A stretch of DNA of 64,000 nucleotides from an uncultured Helicobacteraceae bacterium (GCA_944323755.1 CALUTR010000004.1:177340-241339); one strand, 5' to 3'; positions 53,437 to 63,628 are shown, numbered from the stretch's first letter. The notes: a model not told the origin generated them from the letters alone. Numbers and translations are program-made.

Positions 53437-54854
53437 AATTTTTCTTTTAAGAGTTCATTTACTTTTGCTGGATTCACGCCTTTTAGATTTTTTAAGACTT
53501 GACCAACAAAGAAACCAAATAGTTTTTCTTTGCCATTTTTGTATTCTTCTACTTTGTCTTGATTTGCGTTAATTACTTCATCTATTACTTTTATGATCGC
53601 CCCATCATCATTGATTTGTTCTAATCCTAGCGATTGTATAAAATGATCAACATCATTATTCTTATTTTCTAGCATTGCATCTAGAATTTCTTTTGCGCTT
53701 TTTCCGCTTATTTTACTCTCATCTATGCGTTTTACTAGTGTTGCTAAGCCTTTAGAAGTGATGCCACAATTATTTAAATTCATATCACCTTTTAGTCTTC
53801 CAAGTAGTTCTACAATAAGCCAAGTTACACTATTTTTGACGCTTGCACCGCAATCTAGCATATCTTCGAAGAATCTCGCCATTTCAAGCGAACTAATAAG
53901 TATTTTTGCGTCATCTTTTTTGATATTTAGTGTGTTTATAAATCTATGAAGTTTTTCATCTGGTAATTCTGGTAGTTTTTTGCATTCATCAAGTATTTCT
54001 TGCGGGATATGCACTTGCAATAAATCAGGATCGCTAAAATACCTATAATCTGCAGATTCTTCTTTATTTCTCATACTTCTTGTGATACCTTTTTGTGTAT
54101 CAAAAAGCCTTGTTTCTTGTATTATTTCATTTTTATATATACCATCTTCCCAAGCTTGTATTTGTCGTTCAACCTCATAGTCAATAGCCTTTTGTATAAA
54201 TTTAAAACTATTTAGATTCTTAATTTCAACCCTTGTGTATAGATTTGTATCTCCTTTTGGACGGATAGATACATTTGCATCACATCTAAAGCTTCCTTCT
54301 TGCATATTTGCATCTGAAATTTCTATAAATCTTACTATTGAGTGTAATTTTTTTAAGTATGCTATAGCTTCATCACTGCTTCGCATATCAGGTTCGCTTA
54401 CGATTTCAAGTAGTGGAGTGCAAGCACGATTGAGATCTACTTGCGAGTAATTGTCTTGATGTATATTTTTTCCTGCATCTTCTTCTAAATGCGCCCTTGT
54501 GATATTTATCGTTTTATTATTGTCATTTACTTCGATATTAATACTTCCTTTACCAACAATAGGTCTTTCAAACTGGCTTATTTGATATGCTTTTGGTAAA
54601 TCTGGATAAAAATAATTCTTTCTTGCAAATATAGAATCTTGATTGATTTGTGCATTTATTGCATTGCCAAATAAAATAGCTTTTTTTAGTGCTTCTTTGT
54701 TTAATACAGGTAACGCACCTGGAAGTCCTAAACAAGTGGGGCATACATTTGTATTTGGATTCTCACCAAAGCTTGTGGCGCACGAGCAGAATATTTTGGT
54801 TTTTGTGTTTAGTTGGACATGTACTTCTAGTCCAATGATGATCTCAAAATTCAT
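53430..54854 (-). CDS. gatB: Aspartyl/glutamyl-tRNA amidotransferase subunit B
   Basis: Subunit of the GatCAB complex that turns Glu-tRNA(Gln), and often Asp-tRNA(Asn), into the amidated forms. The 474-residue protein starts [18 protein letters not shown], has zinc cysteines ([15 protein letters not shown]), [11 protein letters not shown], and the C-terminal Yqey-type tail domain (about 330-474). The gatA and gatC genes are not in the window. 89 bases without recognisable features separate it from the next gene. Confidence 0.97.
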   Translation of the reverse strand: MNFEIIIGLEVHVQLNTKTKIFCSCATSFGENPNTNVCPTCLGLPGALPVLNKEALKKAILFGNAINAQINQDSIFARKNYFYPDLPKAYQISQFERPIVGKGSINIEVNDNNKTINITRAHLEEDAGKNIHQDNYSQVDLNRACTPLLEIVSEPDMRSSDEAIAYLKKLHSIVRFIEISDANMQEGSFRCDANVSIRPKGDTNLYTRVEIKNLNSFKFIQKAIDYEVERQIQAWEDGIYKNEIIQETRLFDTQKGITRSMRNKEESADYRYFSDPDLLQVHIPQEILDECKKLPELPDEKLHRFINTLNIKKDDAKILISSLEMARFFEDMLDCGASVKNSVTWLIVELLGRLKGDMNLNNCGITSKGLATLVKRIDESKISGKSAKEILDAMLENKNNDVDHFIQSLGLEQINDDGAIIKVIDEVINANQDKVEEYKNGKEKLFGFFVGQVLKNLKGVNPAKVNELLKEKLK

Positions 54855-54943
54855 AATATAGCCTTGAATGTTATTTGAAATGAGGGATTCTACTTTTAAA
54901 ATAATTAAATGGCACTTTAGTTTTGTAAATAAGCAGCAAATTA

Positions 54944-55945
54944 TTATATAGCTGCTATATTCATACTTAGGCAGTGTAGTGAGCCACCTTGTCTTAGGAA
55001 TATCTTTGAATCAATTGGGATAATTTCTCTATCTTTGCATATATTTTTAAATACCTTAATTGCTATATCATCATTTTCATCACCAAATACTGGTAAAATC
55101 AAGGCATTATTGATAAATAAGAAATTGATATAGCTAGCAGGCAGTCTTCTATCATTGTGATATATAGCCTTTGGCATAGGGATTGGTATGAGATTAAAGG
55201 GCTTGTTGTTTGTGTTGGTGAATGTTTTTAGTTGAGATTCCATTTTGTTTAGTGCATTGTAGTGTTCATCATTTTTGTCATAACATTTTAAATATACGAT
55301 TGTATCTTTATCTATAAATCTTGCTAGATTATCTATGTGAGAATCTGTGTCATCACCACTTAAGTATCCATAATCAAGCCATAAAACTTCTTTTAGATTG
55401 AAATATTTTTTTAGCTTTTTTGATATTTTGTTTTTACTTAGTTGGTTTCTATTTTTTTCTAGTAAGCAATTTGATGTAGTTAGTATCACTCCATTTCCAT
55501 TGCTATCTATGCTACCACCTTCTAATATAAAATTTTTTGATTTTAATTTTGTTTTTTTGAATATATTTTTAGCCAATAGTTGTTTTGATATTTGATTGTC
55601 AAGATTTGCGCTAAATTTCATACCCCAAGCATTAAATATAAAATCAAGCATAACAATTTTGTTATTTTTTATGCAGCTAATAGGTCCAAAATCCCTGCAC
55701 CAAGTGTCATTTGTAGCTATATTTACTAAAATGATTTGCTTGTTTGTTTGTAGAGGTTTTATATCTTCTTTGTATTTATAAAGCATTATAACTTTTTGAA
55801 ATCTTGAGATATGATTTGCAAACTCTATCATCTTTGATTGTGCTTCTTGTAGGTATTCACTCCAGTCGCTATCTATATGTGGCATAGCAAGTAAAACATA
55901 GCTTTGTTTTTCCCATTCACCTATGAATCTTAGTTGTTTTTCCAT
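54944..55945 (-). CDS. aguA: Agmatine deiminase (PPAD family)
   Basis: Converts agmatine to N-carbamoylputrescine and ammonia. The 333-residue protein has the guanidine-modifying pattern [29 protein letters not shown] and the catalytic cysteine in [12 protein letters not shown] (about residue 325). H. pylori has a close counterpart. It follows SpeA chemically, although the gene is about 28 kb away. It diverges from tsaD. Confidence 0.88.
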   Translation of the reverse strand: MEKQLRFIGEWEKQSYVLLAMPHIDSDWSEYLQEAQSKMIEFANHISRFQKVIMLYKYKEDIKPLQTNKQIILVNIATNDTWCRDFGPISCIKNNKIVMLDFIFNAWGMKFSANLDNQISKQLLAKNIFKKTKLKSKNFILEGGSIDSNGNGVILTTSNCLLEKNRNQLSKNKISKKLKKYFNLKEVLWLDYGYLSGDDTDSHIDNLARFIDKDTIVYLKCYDKNDEHYNALNKMESQLKTFTNTNNKPFNLIPIPMPKAIYHNDRRLPASYINFLFINNALILPVFGDENDDIAIKVFKNICKDREIIPIDSKIFLRQGGSLHCLSMNIAAI

Positions 55946-55969
55946 TGTCGCCCTTGTGTGTTTTTAGGT

Positions 55970-55975
55970 TATAAT
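55970..55975 (+). promoter_or_regulatory. -10 element of tsaD
   Basis: A perfect TATAAT in the short gap between divergent aguA and tsaD. Transcription from about 55982 would exclude the in-frame ATG at 55934 as the tsaD start and supports a TTG start at 55997. Confidence 0.5.
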
Positions 55976-55996
55976 TCTAACAAAAAGAGAGTTTGT

Positions 55997-57013
55997 TTGG
56001 ATTCTAAGAGTTTGATTTTAAGCATCGAGAGTAGTTGTGATGATAGTAGTATAGCAGTTACAAGAATTAATGACTGCAAAATATTATTTCATCAAAAAAT
56101 TTCTCAAGATATAGAGCATTCAAATTATGGTGGAGTTGTACCAGAGCTTGCATCACGACTTCATTCTGTGTGCTTGCCAAAAATATTAAAAAATCTTAAA
56201 GATGAAAATATTAACTTTAATGGTATTGCCGCAATAGCAGTTACAAATGAGCCTGGTCTTAGTGTATCGCTTATTGAGGGTGTGATGATGGCAAAAGCAT
56301 TGCATTTAAGTTTGCAATCTCCACTTATTGGTATCAATCACCTAAAAGGGCATATTTATTCCTTATTTTTAGAAAAAGATAGTATTTTCCCAATTGCTAT
56401 TTTGCTTCTTTCTGGTGGACATAGCTTGATCTTGGAAGCTTATTCTTATGATGATATTAAAATTATTGCAAGAACACTTGATGATAGCTTTGGTGAATCA
56501 TTTGATAAGGTTGCAAAAATGCTAAATCTAGGCTATCCAGGTGGTCCAATAGTGGAATCTAGAGCGAAATTTGGTAAAGGTGATATTGTGTTTCCAATTC
56601 CACTTTTACATAGTAAAGATCTTGCATTTAGCTTTTCTGGGCTTAAAAATGCAGTGAGAATGTTTATAGATGATAAGAATATTGATGATAATTTGATAAA
56701 TGATATTTGTTTTGCATTTCAAAAAAGCGCAATTACACATATCACCAAAAAAACAAAATTTTATTTTGAGCATTATCTAAAAGATTCAACTATTAGACAT
56801 TTTGGCATTGTTGGTGGAGCAAGTGCAAATATATCACTTAGGGAATCTATCTCTTTGCTTTGTGAAGAATACAATAAAACGCTTTTATTTGCTCCTTTAG
56901 AATTTTGTAGTGATAATGCAGCTATGATAGGTCGATGCGGGGTTGATGCATACATATTAAAAAGATTTATTGATGCTAAAGATTTAGATATTTCGCCAAA
57001 GTCTAGATTTTAG
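55997..57013 (+). CDS. tsaD: tRNA t6A threonylcarbamoyltransferase TsaD
   Basis: Transfers the threonylcarbamoyl group to A37 of tRNAs reading ANN codons. The ASKHA-fold protein has ILSIESSCDDSS, NYGGVVPELASR, the metal-binding HLKGH and SGGHSLIL. The TTG at 55997 (338 residues) follows AGAGAG; the TTG at 56012 would match the H. pylori N-terminus better but lacks room for a ribosome site. It overlaps the convergent Maf-like gene by 11 bases. Its partner TsaB-like gene is at 8938-9399. Confidence 0.94.
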   Translation: MDSKSLILSIESSCDDSSIAVTRINDCKILFHQKISQDIEHSNYGGVVPELASRLHSVCLPKILKNLKDENINFNGIAAIAVTNEPGLSVSLIEGVMMAKALHLSLQSPLIGINHLKGHIYSLFLEKDSIFPIAILLLSGGHSLILEAYSYDDIKIIARTLDDSFGESFDKVAKMLNLGYPGGPIVESRAKFGKGDIVFPIPLLHSKDLAFSFSGLKNAVRMFIDDKNIDDNLINDICFAFQKSAITHITKKTKFYFEHYLKDSTIRHFGIVGGASANISLRESISLLCEEYNKTLLFAPLEFCSDNAAMIGRCGVDAYILKRFIDAKDLDISPKSRF

Positions 57014-58901
57014 TATCCCATTTATCAAAGCTTTCTTTAACACAAAATAGCACGCTATCTATACACCCAGCAAGTGAAAATAACCATTGTTTATGAGCAA
57101 AAAGCCATTCTAATTTTTTTGCATTTACTTCAGTTTCATTACTTGTATATTTGGTTATGATTTTTGCAAGTTCCATTTCTTGATGAAAGATATATGCTTG
57201 TGTTGCTTCATTAAAAATACTCATAAATTTTTTGCTTTTAAACAATCCCTTTATTTCTTCAATTTCATCAAATATCTCATTTAATGTATTAAAATCAAAA
57301 GATTCTATATTGTTTTGTTTATTTAGTTCTTCTAACTCATCTGTTTTATGCGCTACTTTTAAAAATAATTCTTCTATTTTTTGTTTTTTTGCATTCCCAT
57401 ATTTTAAAATTTCTACTACTTTTTTTCTTGCTAGTTTTAAATTATTGTTAATTTGATTATCGCTTGGTTTTGAAAGCGTGATTTGCTTTTTTTGCTTTGA
57501 TTTGTCTATATCTTTTATTGCTTCTTGAAAACTAAGTTCTATTGTGCCAGGTATGCGCACACCGCCTTCTGTGGAGTTTATAACCTGTATTCTATCTTTT
57601 GTATCATATATGTCTTTTACAAAAAAAGTCCAAAATAACTTCCATACTTTTGTAGATTCTACAAATCCATTTCCACCATATTTTGGCAGCATAACTTTAG
57701 AATCTTGATTTTTTGATATTTCATTTTCTCCATATACTGCACCTTTGCTATGACTTGTGCCATCATCACCAAATGCTAAATCTTGACCAATTAATATGCA
57801 CTTTTCAAAGCCACAATGGACTACTAATTCGTATGCCATATTTGCAGCGCTCATTCCAATCCCTATATATCCGTATTCATCAAAACCAAAATAACTCGTA
57901 TATCCAAATGGGCGTTGGCTTATTTGGATATTTCCACCTTTTTTTTGTATCTCATCTAATAAATCTTTATGGACGATAGATGTGGCTTCAAATATCACTC
58001 CATTGAAGTATTGTTCTTGTGTTTCTTTGTAAAATTTTGCACTTTCTTTTACTCTCTCTAGCGAGAGCACTATGTCTGGTTTTATATTGTGTTTTGAAAG
58101 TATAGGGAATGATGCATCAATGCAAAAAATACTAACATATGGCGCTATTTGTTTTAGTGTTTCTAGCTGTTTGTTTAGTGATGGTCCTGTTGATACGATG
58201 ATTGCAGTATTTGTATTTTTTGCATTTTTTATTAGATTAATTAGGCTTGGTAATTGAAGCATTAGTGGTAGATTTTCAATGTGTTGTTTTATGCCTATTA
58301 TCGCATCTTTTGAATCATTTCCAATTGAAATTACCCCATGTTCTATAATTTCTATAAATAGTTTATTTATTCTATTTGCCTCATTTATAAATAAATCATA
58401 ATATTCATTAAAAATGTGCAAATTGTATAGCTTTGAATGTATTAATGCGTGTCTATTTTGGTGTAAAAATGGTGCTAATATCTCTAGTGTTAAATTCTTT
58501 GAGTGTAATAAAACTAGTCTTTTTGATCGTAGCTCATCTTTGAAATCAACTAAATTTAGCACACTAAATAGTATCTCTATATTTGGCTCAATAATAATTA
58601 ATCGTTTAATATTTTGATTTGTAAGTAGCATTTTATAGAAGATTCCATTGCCAATACCAAAAAAATACAAATATGGATATAGGCTAAATTGATTAAATTC
58701 TTTGATTTTATTTATCGTAAAGTTTATTCCACTATCGCAAAAGAGGAATTTATTATGCTGTTTATCAAGGAAATTTATATCCGCAGAATCTCTGCCAACA
58801 AAAATCTCAAGATTTTCATTTGGCTTTGTATTTGTTAATAGTGTATATAGTTGTGAATCTATAGCCTTTATAACATCAAGATTCTGTGAAAAAATATCCA
58901 T
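57003..58901 (-). CDS. Maf/DUF115 motility accessory protein
   Basis: A 632-residue DUF115 protein. The central domain (about 210-420) contains AIIVSTGPSLNKQLETLK, YVSIFCIDASFPILS, YIGIGMSAANMAYEL and CILIGQDLAFGDDGTSHSKG, as in the Maf flagellin glycosyltransferases that add pseudaminic or legionaminic acids. The C-terminus is helical. It starts within the flaB stop (TAATG), so is coupled to flaB translation. H. pylori has the same neighbour order. Direct transferase activity is inferred from related Maf proteins. Confidence 0.85.
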   Translation of the reverse strand: MDIFSQNLDVIKAIDSQLYTLLTNTKPNENLEIFVGRDSADINFLDKQHNKFLFCDSGINFTINKIKEFNQFSLYPYLYFFGIGNGIFYKMLLTNQNIKRLIIIEPNIEILFSVLNLVDFKDELRSKRLVLLHSKNLTLEILAPFLHQNRHALIHSKLYNLHIFNEYYDLFINEANRINKLFIEIIEHGVISIGNDSKDAIIGIKQHIENLPLMLQLPSLINLIKNAKNTNTAIIVSTGPSLNKQLETLKQIAPYVSIFCIDASFPILSKHNIKPDIVLSLERVKESAKFYKETQEQYFNGVIFEATSIVHKDLLDEIQKKGGNIQISQRPFGYTSYFGFDEYGYIGIGMSAANMAYELVVHCGFEKCILIGQDLAFGDDGTSHSKGAVYGENEISKNQDSKVMLPKYGGNGFVESTKVWKLFWTFFVKDIYDTKDRIQVINSTEGGVRIPGTIELSFQEAIKDIDKSKQKKQITLSKPSDNQINNNLKLARKKVVEILKYGNAKKQKIEELFLKVAHKTDELEELNKQNNIESFDFNTLNEIFDEIEEIKGLFKSKKFMSIFNEATQAYIFHQEMELAKIITKYTSNETEVNAKKLEWLFAHKQWLFSLAGCIDSVLFCVKESFDKWDTKI

Positions 58902-60442
58902 TATTGAAGTAATCTCAAGACATTTTGTTGCACTAGGTTTGCTTGTGCCATAGCAAAGCTACCTGATTGCGCTAATATATTATGCTTACTAAATGTTGCA
59001 CTCTCTGCTGCAAAATCCACATCTCTAATTAAAGATTCTGCAGCTTTTACATTTACTTGTGTTACTGAAACATTGTTTATCGTTGCTACAAGTTGGATTT
59101 GTGCTGAACCAATATCTGCTCTGATTTTATCAAGCTGTGCTCTTGCAGATTCTGCCATATCCATTACAACCATTGCACCTTTTAGGCTTGTAACACCAGC
59201 TCCAATACCATTTATATTTAGCTGTGCTTGTGCTATGTTTGCATTTGCACCAGATGCAGAAGCGATATTTGCGTCAAATTCACCTCTTAGTGCTCTTAGA
59301 TTTACCGTGTATTCTGCTGTTCCTTGTGCAGAGTGGAATCCTATATGACTATAATTAACACCAGAGATGATAATATCTCTTGCATCTGTTCTAATTAGTG
59401 TCAAGCGTCCAACTATCGCGTGGTTGTCTCCTTCTATACCTGTGAAATTCCCTCCACCAAATACTTCGTGTCCTTCAAGTGTTTTTACGCTAATTGCACG
59501 ACCATCTATGCTTCGTAGATTCATTCTTCCTGTAATATCTGTAAATGCTTCAACTCCTGTTCGCTCTTTAACAGAGTTGATCGCATTAATCAATCTTCCA
59601 TCAGAATCGTTTTTTCTTACATCATTGATAGCACCAATTTGAACACCATTTATGGTTAGCCCTCTAATTGTCCCAGATAGCACAGCACTACTTCCTGTTG
59701 CCATAACATTATATGAAGCCCTCATACCAAGCTTATCAGAATATCTATTTATCACTTCGCTTAGCACACCAATGCCAGTTCCCGCAGATGTAGAAATCTT
59801 TACTGTTTCTAGCTCATAACTATTAATCCCATCTACTTCAATAGCCCTTAAAGCCACTTCTGTGAGATTTTCTTTGCCATTTTCTGGTTCCATTCCTGAA
59901 CCTGAAAATGATGAGCTCTCCATTCTTACATGTCCTATTTTATCACTGCTTGTTGGTCCAATGGAAGCTTTGATTGTTGTGTTTGAGTATGCGCCAATTT
60001 GGAATTCTTTATTTGTAAAGCTACCAGATAGCATTTGTTGGCCGTTGAAACTCGTCGTATTTGCGATATTGTCTAATTCTTCTAATAATCTTATGATATC
60101 ACTTTGTAATGCTCTACGACTTTCTGTCGTTTGCCCATCTTGTGCAGCTTGAACGGCTTTTGTTTTGATTGTATCTAGAATCTTTAGCTGCTCGTCCATT
60201 GCTTTATCTGCAACTTGTATCATACCAATTGCATCATTTGCATTTCTTACAGCTTGACCTAGAGCTTCTGATTGTGATCGAAGACTATCTGCGATAGCCA
60301 TACCAGAAGCATCATCTGCCGCTTTGTTTAATCTAAGCCCTGAACTAAGTTTTTCCAATGCACTATGAATGCTTCTATTATTTTGAACTCCAATTGTATG
60401 CGCATTTAATGCGGATACATTCGTGTTGATCCTAAAACTCAT
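58901..60442 (-). CDS. flaB: Flagellin B
   Basis: Flagellin of the FlaB type, 513 residues. The N-terminus ([20 protein letters not shown]), conserved D0/D1 regions and C-terminus ([20 protein letters not shown]) closely match H. pylori FlaB, which lies near the hook-proximal part of the filament. The start is ATG 60442, after AAGGAAG; a longer frame to 60493 is out of place and runs through the promoter. A sigma54 promoter at 60477-60492 agrees with RpoN control of flaB. The Maf-like gene is coupled downstream. Confidence 0.97.
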   Translation of the reverse strand: MSFRINTNVSALNAHTIGVQNNRSIHSALEKLSSGLRLNKAADDASGMAIADSLRSQSEALGQAVRNANDAIGMIQVADKAMDEQLKILDTIKTKAVQAAQDGQTTESRRALQSDIIRLLEELDNIANTTSFNGQQMLSGSFTNKEFQIGAYSNTTIKASIGPTSSDKIGHVRMESSSFSGSGMEPENGKENLTEVALRAIEVDGINSYELETVKISTSAGTGIGVLSEVINRYSDKLGMRASYNVMATGSSAVLSGTIRGLTINGVQIGAINDVRKNDSDGRLINAINSVKERTGVEAFTDITGRMNLRSIDGRAISVKTLEGHEVFGGGNFTGIEGDNHAIVGRLTLIRTDARDIIISGVNYSHIGFHSAQGTAEYTVNLRALRGEFDANIASASGANANIAQAQLNINGIGAGVTSLKGAMVVMDMAESARAQLDKIRADIGSAQIQLVATINNVSVTQVNVKAAESLIRDVDFAAESATFSKHNILAQSGSFAMAQANLVQQNVLRLLQ

Positions 60443-60476
60443 ATCGCTTCCTTTGCTTTTAAATTTAGCAATATGA

Positions 60477-60492
60477 AGCAAATAGTATTCCA
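60477..60492 (-). promoter_or_regulatory. sigma54 promoter of flaB
   Basis: On the minus strand, TGGAATACTATTTGCT has GG and GC ten bases apart. Start of transcription is predicted near 60466, about 24 bases before the ATG. H. pylori flaB is a known RpoN target. Confidence 0.85.
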
Positions 60493-60530
60493 TTATTTTT
60501 TTATAAATTTGAGTTGTAAAATTCTTTTTG

Positions 60531-60539
60531 TGTTAAAAT
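60531..60539 (+). promoter_or_regulatory. Extended -10 element for topA
   Basis: TGTTAAAAT fits TGn plus a -10 hexamer, 45 bases before the topA start, in the divergent flaB/topA region. It does not overlap the flaB sigma54 site, so the two could fire independently. Confidence 0.45.
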
Positions 60540-60583
60540 GCTAAATTATTCACGACTAATCTACAAAAATTGAAGGATAATCA

Positions 60584-62773
60584 TTGAAATTAATCATAGT
60601 TGAATCTCCAGCTAAGGCTAAAACAATAAAAAATTTTTTAGATGATGATTATTGTGTTGTTGCTTCAAAAGGGCATATTAGAGATTTACCAAAGCGCACT
60701 TTTGGTATCAAAATCCAAGATAAACACTTTAATCCAGAATATGAAATCTCAAAAGATCATAAAGATGTAATAGAACAAATAAAAAAATTATCAAAAAATG
60801 CAGAAATAGTATATATCGCAACTGATGAAGATAGAGAAGGTGAGGCAATAGGTTATCACATTAATCAAATCATTAATAAAGATGTATCATATCCGCGCAT
60901 TGTTTTTCACGAAATTACAAAAAAAGCAATACTTGATGCACTTAAAAATCCTAGAGATATAAATATGGATATGGTAAATGCGCAGCAAACTAGACGACTG
61001 CTTGATAGGATTGTTGGTTTTAAGCTTAGTCCTCTTTTAAACCAAAAAATACAAAAAGGTCTTAGCGCAGGAAGGGTGCAGAGTAGTGCGTTAAAATTGG
61101 TTGTTGATAGAGAAAAAGAGATTAGAGAATTTAAGCCAATTGATTATTTTAGTATTGATGCTATCTTTGAAAATGGTAAAGATAAGGTGGAATCTATTTT
61201 GATTGAATGGGAGGGTAAAAAAATAGATAAACTAACCTTGCAAGACAAAGTAGAGGCAAGCAAAATATGTGAACATATAAAAGATTCTAATTTTTTTGTA
61301 AAAGAAATAGAAACAAAAGTAAAAAAAGTCTCACCTCCAGCTCCTTTTATGACTTCAACACTACAGCAAAGTGCATCTAGTAATCTTGGGTATTCTCCAT
61401 CAAAAACAATGCAAATTGCTCAACGATTATATGAAGGCGTGCTTAGCGATCAGGGTGTTATGGGACTTATTACATATATGAGAACTGATAGTTTAAATAT
61501 CGCTAAAGTTGCACAAGATGACGCAAGGAAACTAATAGAGAAGAATTTTGGAGAATCTTATATCCCTAAAAAACCACGAATCTATACTACAAAGCACAAA
61601 AGCGCACAAGAAGCTCACGAGGCTATTCGTCCAACAAGAATTGATTTCACACCACAAATAGCAAAGGACTATCTAAAAGGCGATGAATTAAAGTTATATA
61701 CATTGATTTATAATAGATTTTTAGCATCACAAAGTAGCGATGCGGTATTTGAATCTCAAAGTGCTTTTATAAGTGATAATAAGGCTATGTTTAAAGCTAG
61801 TGGATCAAAATTGGTTTTTGATGGATTTCATAAGATTTTAGGTTCTACTGATAAGGATAAAATTCTATCACCATTGATTAAAGATACTAATTTGGCATTA
61901 TTAAAATGCGAGCTAAATGCTCATCAAACAGAGCCTTCGCCTCGATTTTCTGAAGCTTCACTTGTAAAGACGCTTGAAGGTTTAGGTATAGGTCGTCCAA
62001 GCACATATGCACCTACGATAGCACTTTTGTCAAATAGAGAATATATCAAAATCGAAAAAAAGCAAATTTTTGCAATGGATATATCATTTGTCGTGATTGA
62101 TATGCTAGAGAAGAATTTTTTAGAAATTGTGGATTCTAACTTTACTGCAAAGCTAGAAGAAAAGCTAGATAAAATAGCAGATTCCAAGCTTGATTGGCAG
62201 GGCGTGCTGTGGGATTTTTATGAGCCATTTAATCAAAAAGTAAGTGATGGCAAGACTAATATTGCTTCTCTTAAAATAGCAAAGCAAACAGGTCAATTTT
62301 GTCCAACTTGTGGAAAAGAGCTCGTGATTAGAAATGGCAGATATGGAGAATTTATAGCTTGTAGTGGCTATCCAAAATGTAAATATATTAAGCAAGATGA
62401 TACAGATAATGTAACAAATGAAAAATGCGAACTTTGTGGTAGCGATATGGTGAAAAAAGTCGGTAGATATGGAGAATTTATAGCTTGTAGTGGCTATCCA
62501 AAATGTAAAAATATTATAGGTCAAAAGCAAGCTCCTAAAAATATCCTAGATGGGGTGAATTGTCCTTTATGTGGTGGTGGTATTATAAAGCGATTTTCTA
62601 GGCGAGGTGCGTTTTTTGGTTGCTCTAATTATCCAAAATGTGATTTTATTAGCAATAATGAACCAGTAAATATTAAATGTAAAGAATGTGGCTATTTAAT
62701 GGCAAAAAAAGAAACAAAAACTAAAAAATATCTACAATGTTTAAAATGTAAGACTAAGGAAGATTTATCGTGA
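60584..62773 (+). CDS. topA: DNA topoisomerase I
   Basis: Relaxes negative supercoils (type IA). The 729-residue protein has the TOPRIM motif IVESPAKAKT, DEDREGEAI, and the catalytic tyrosine in LITYMRTDS. The C-terminus has four zinc-ribbon units, beginning at CPTCGKEL, CELCGSDM, CPLCGGGI and CKECGYLM; the last is atypical. A TTG start at 60584 follows AAGGAT. Two ribbons share a 45-base identical repeat. The flaB-topA divergence is as in H. pylori. Confidence 0.97.
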   Translation: MKLIIVESPAKAKTIKNFLDDDYCVVASKGHIRDLPKRTFGIKIQDKHFNPEYEISKDHKDVIEQIKKLSKNAEIVYIATDEDREGEAIGYHINQIINKDVSYPRIVFHEITKKAILDALKNPRDINMDMVNAQQTRRLLDRIVGFKLSPLLNQKIQKGLSAGRVQSSALKLVVDREKEIREFKPIDYFSIDAIFENGKDKVESILIEWEGKKIDKLTLQDKVEASKICEHIKDSNFFVKEIETKVKKVSPPAPFMTSTLQQSASSNLGYSPSKTMQIAQRLYEGVLSDQGVMGLITYMRTDSLNIAKVAQDDARKLIEKNFGESYIPKKPRIYTTKHKSAQEAHEAIRPTRIDFTPQIAKDYLKGDELKLYTLIYNRFLASQSSDAVFESQSAFISDNKAMFKASGSKLVFDGFHKILGSTDKDKILSPLIKDTNLALLKCELNAHQTEPSPRFSEASLVKTLEGLGIGRPSTYAPTIALLSNREYIKIEKKQIFAMDISFVVIDMLEKNFLEIVDSNFTAKLEEKLDKIADSKLDWQGVLWDFYEPFNQKVSDGKTNIASLKIAKQTGQFCPTCGKELVIRNGRYGEFIACSGYPKCKYIKQDDTDNVTNEKCELCGSDMVKKVGRYGEFIACSGYPKCKNIIGQKQAPKNILDGVNCPLCGGGIIKRFSRRGAFFGCSNYPKCDFISNNEPVNIKCKECGYLMAKKETKTKKYLQCLKCKTKEDLS
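62339..62509. repeat. 45-base direct repeat in topA zinc ribbons
   Basis: Identical 45-base copies at 62339-62383 and 62465-62509, offset by 126 bases (42 codons). They encode the segment RYGEFIACSGYPKCK in ribbons 1 and 2. The spacing is in frame, so exchange between the copies would remove or add one ribbon without a frameshift. Confidence 0.9.
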
Positions 62774-63627
62774 AAAAAATATTTTTGTGTTCAATTAGTA
62801 ATGTAACAAGTGGAGCGTGCAAGGAGGATTGCGCGTATTGCACACAAAGTGCAAAATATCGCACAAATGTAGAAATTTATAAAAATAAACCAAAAGAGAA
62901 GATTTTAGAAGAGGCAAAAGCATTGGCAAAATTTGGTGCAAGTGGTTTTTGTCTTGTTACTTCAGGTCTTGGTTTAGATTCCAAAAAATGTGAATATATA
63001 GCAAGTGTAGCATCATATATTAAAGCAGAGTTGCCTCAAATGTTGCTTATTGCTTGCTGTGGTCAGGCAGATAGAGATTCTCTAAAGTATTTGAAGCAAA
63101 ATGGCATAGATAGCTATAATCATAATTTAGAGAGTGCTAAGAGTAATTTTTCAAATATTTGCACTACGCATAGTTTTCAATCTAGAGTTGAAACTTGTCA
63201 AAATGTGCTTAGCGCAGGATTGAAACTATGTAGTGGTGGTATTTTTGGTTTGGGTGAGAGTGTAGAACAAAGAATTGAGCTTTTAAAGTCGCTAAAAGAA
63301 CTAAACCCGCATAGCTCCCCTATAAACTTTTTTATCCCAAATCCAGCTCTTCCTATAAAAGAAAAGGTTTTAAGTAGAGATGAGGCTTTAGAGTGTATTA
63401 TACTTGCTAGAGAAATGTTAAGAGATTCTATTTTGATGCTTGCAGGTGGTAGAGAAGTTGTATTTGGTGAGGATCAAAAAGAAATATTTGATTATGGGAT
63501 AGATGCTATCGTGCTTGGAAATTATTTAACTACAAATGGAGAAATTCCAAATAAAGACTTAACTATGCTTCAACAATATAATCTAAAAGTAGGGCATTTG
63601 ATACAAGATAGACAATGTGCGGTATAG
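62770..63627 (+). CDS. bioB: Biotin synthase
   Basis: Radical SAM enzyme inserting sulfur into dethiobiotin. The 285-residue protein has the cluster motif CKEDCAYC (C-x3-C-x2-C) and a lipid-like run YNHNLES, CSGGIFGLGES and INFFIPNP. It is shorter than E. coli BioB (346), as is H. pylori's. The GTG start at 62770 overlaps the topA stop (GTGA), coupling the two genes. A terminator follows. Confidence 0.94.
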   Translation: MKKIFLCSISNVTSGACKEDCAYCTQSAKYRTNVEIYKNKPKEKILEEAKALAKFGASGFCLVTSGLGLDSKKCEYIASVASYIKAELPQMLLIACCGQADRDSLKYLKQNGIDSYNHNLESAKSNFSNICTTHSFQSRVETCQNVLSAGLKLCSGGIFGLGESVEQRIELLKSLKELNPHSSPINFFIPNPALPIKEKVLSRDEALECIILAREMLRDSILMLAGGREVVFGEDQKEIFDYGIDAIVLGNYLTTNGEIPNKDLTMLQQYNLKVGHLIQDRQCAV

Positions 63628-63628
63628 T

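Noticed and set aside
55934..55996. In-frame ATG upstream of tsaD
   Set aside because: It is upstream of the TATAAT at 55970 and the added residues have no counterpart in TsaD proteins.
58901..60152. Long plus-strand open frames opposite flaB
   Set aside because: They mirror flaB codons; flaB is unmistakable and has its own promoter and ribosome site.
62165..62530. Minus-strand open frame over topA with a repeated FTFWIATTSYKFSIS segment
   Set aside because: It is the antisense shadow of the duplicated zinc-ribbon repeat; no ribosome site or family match.
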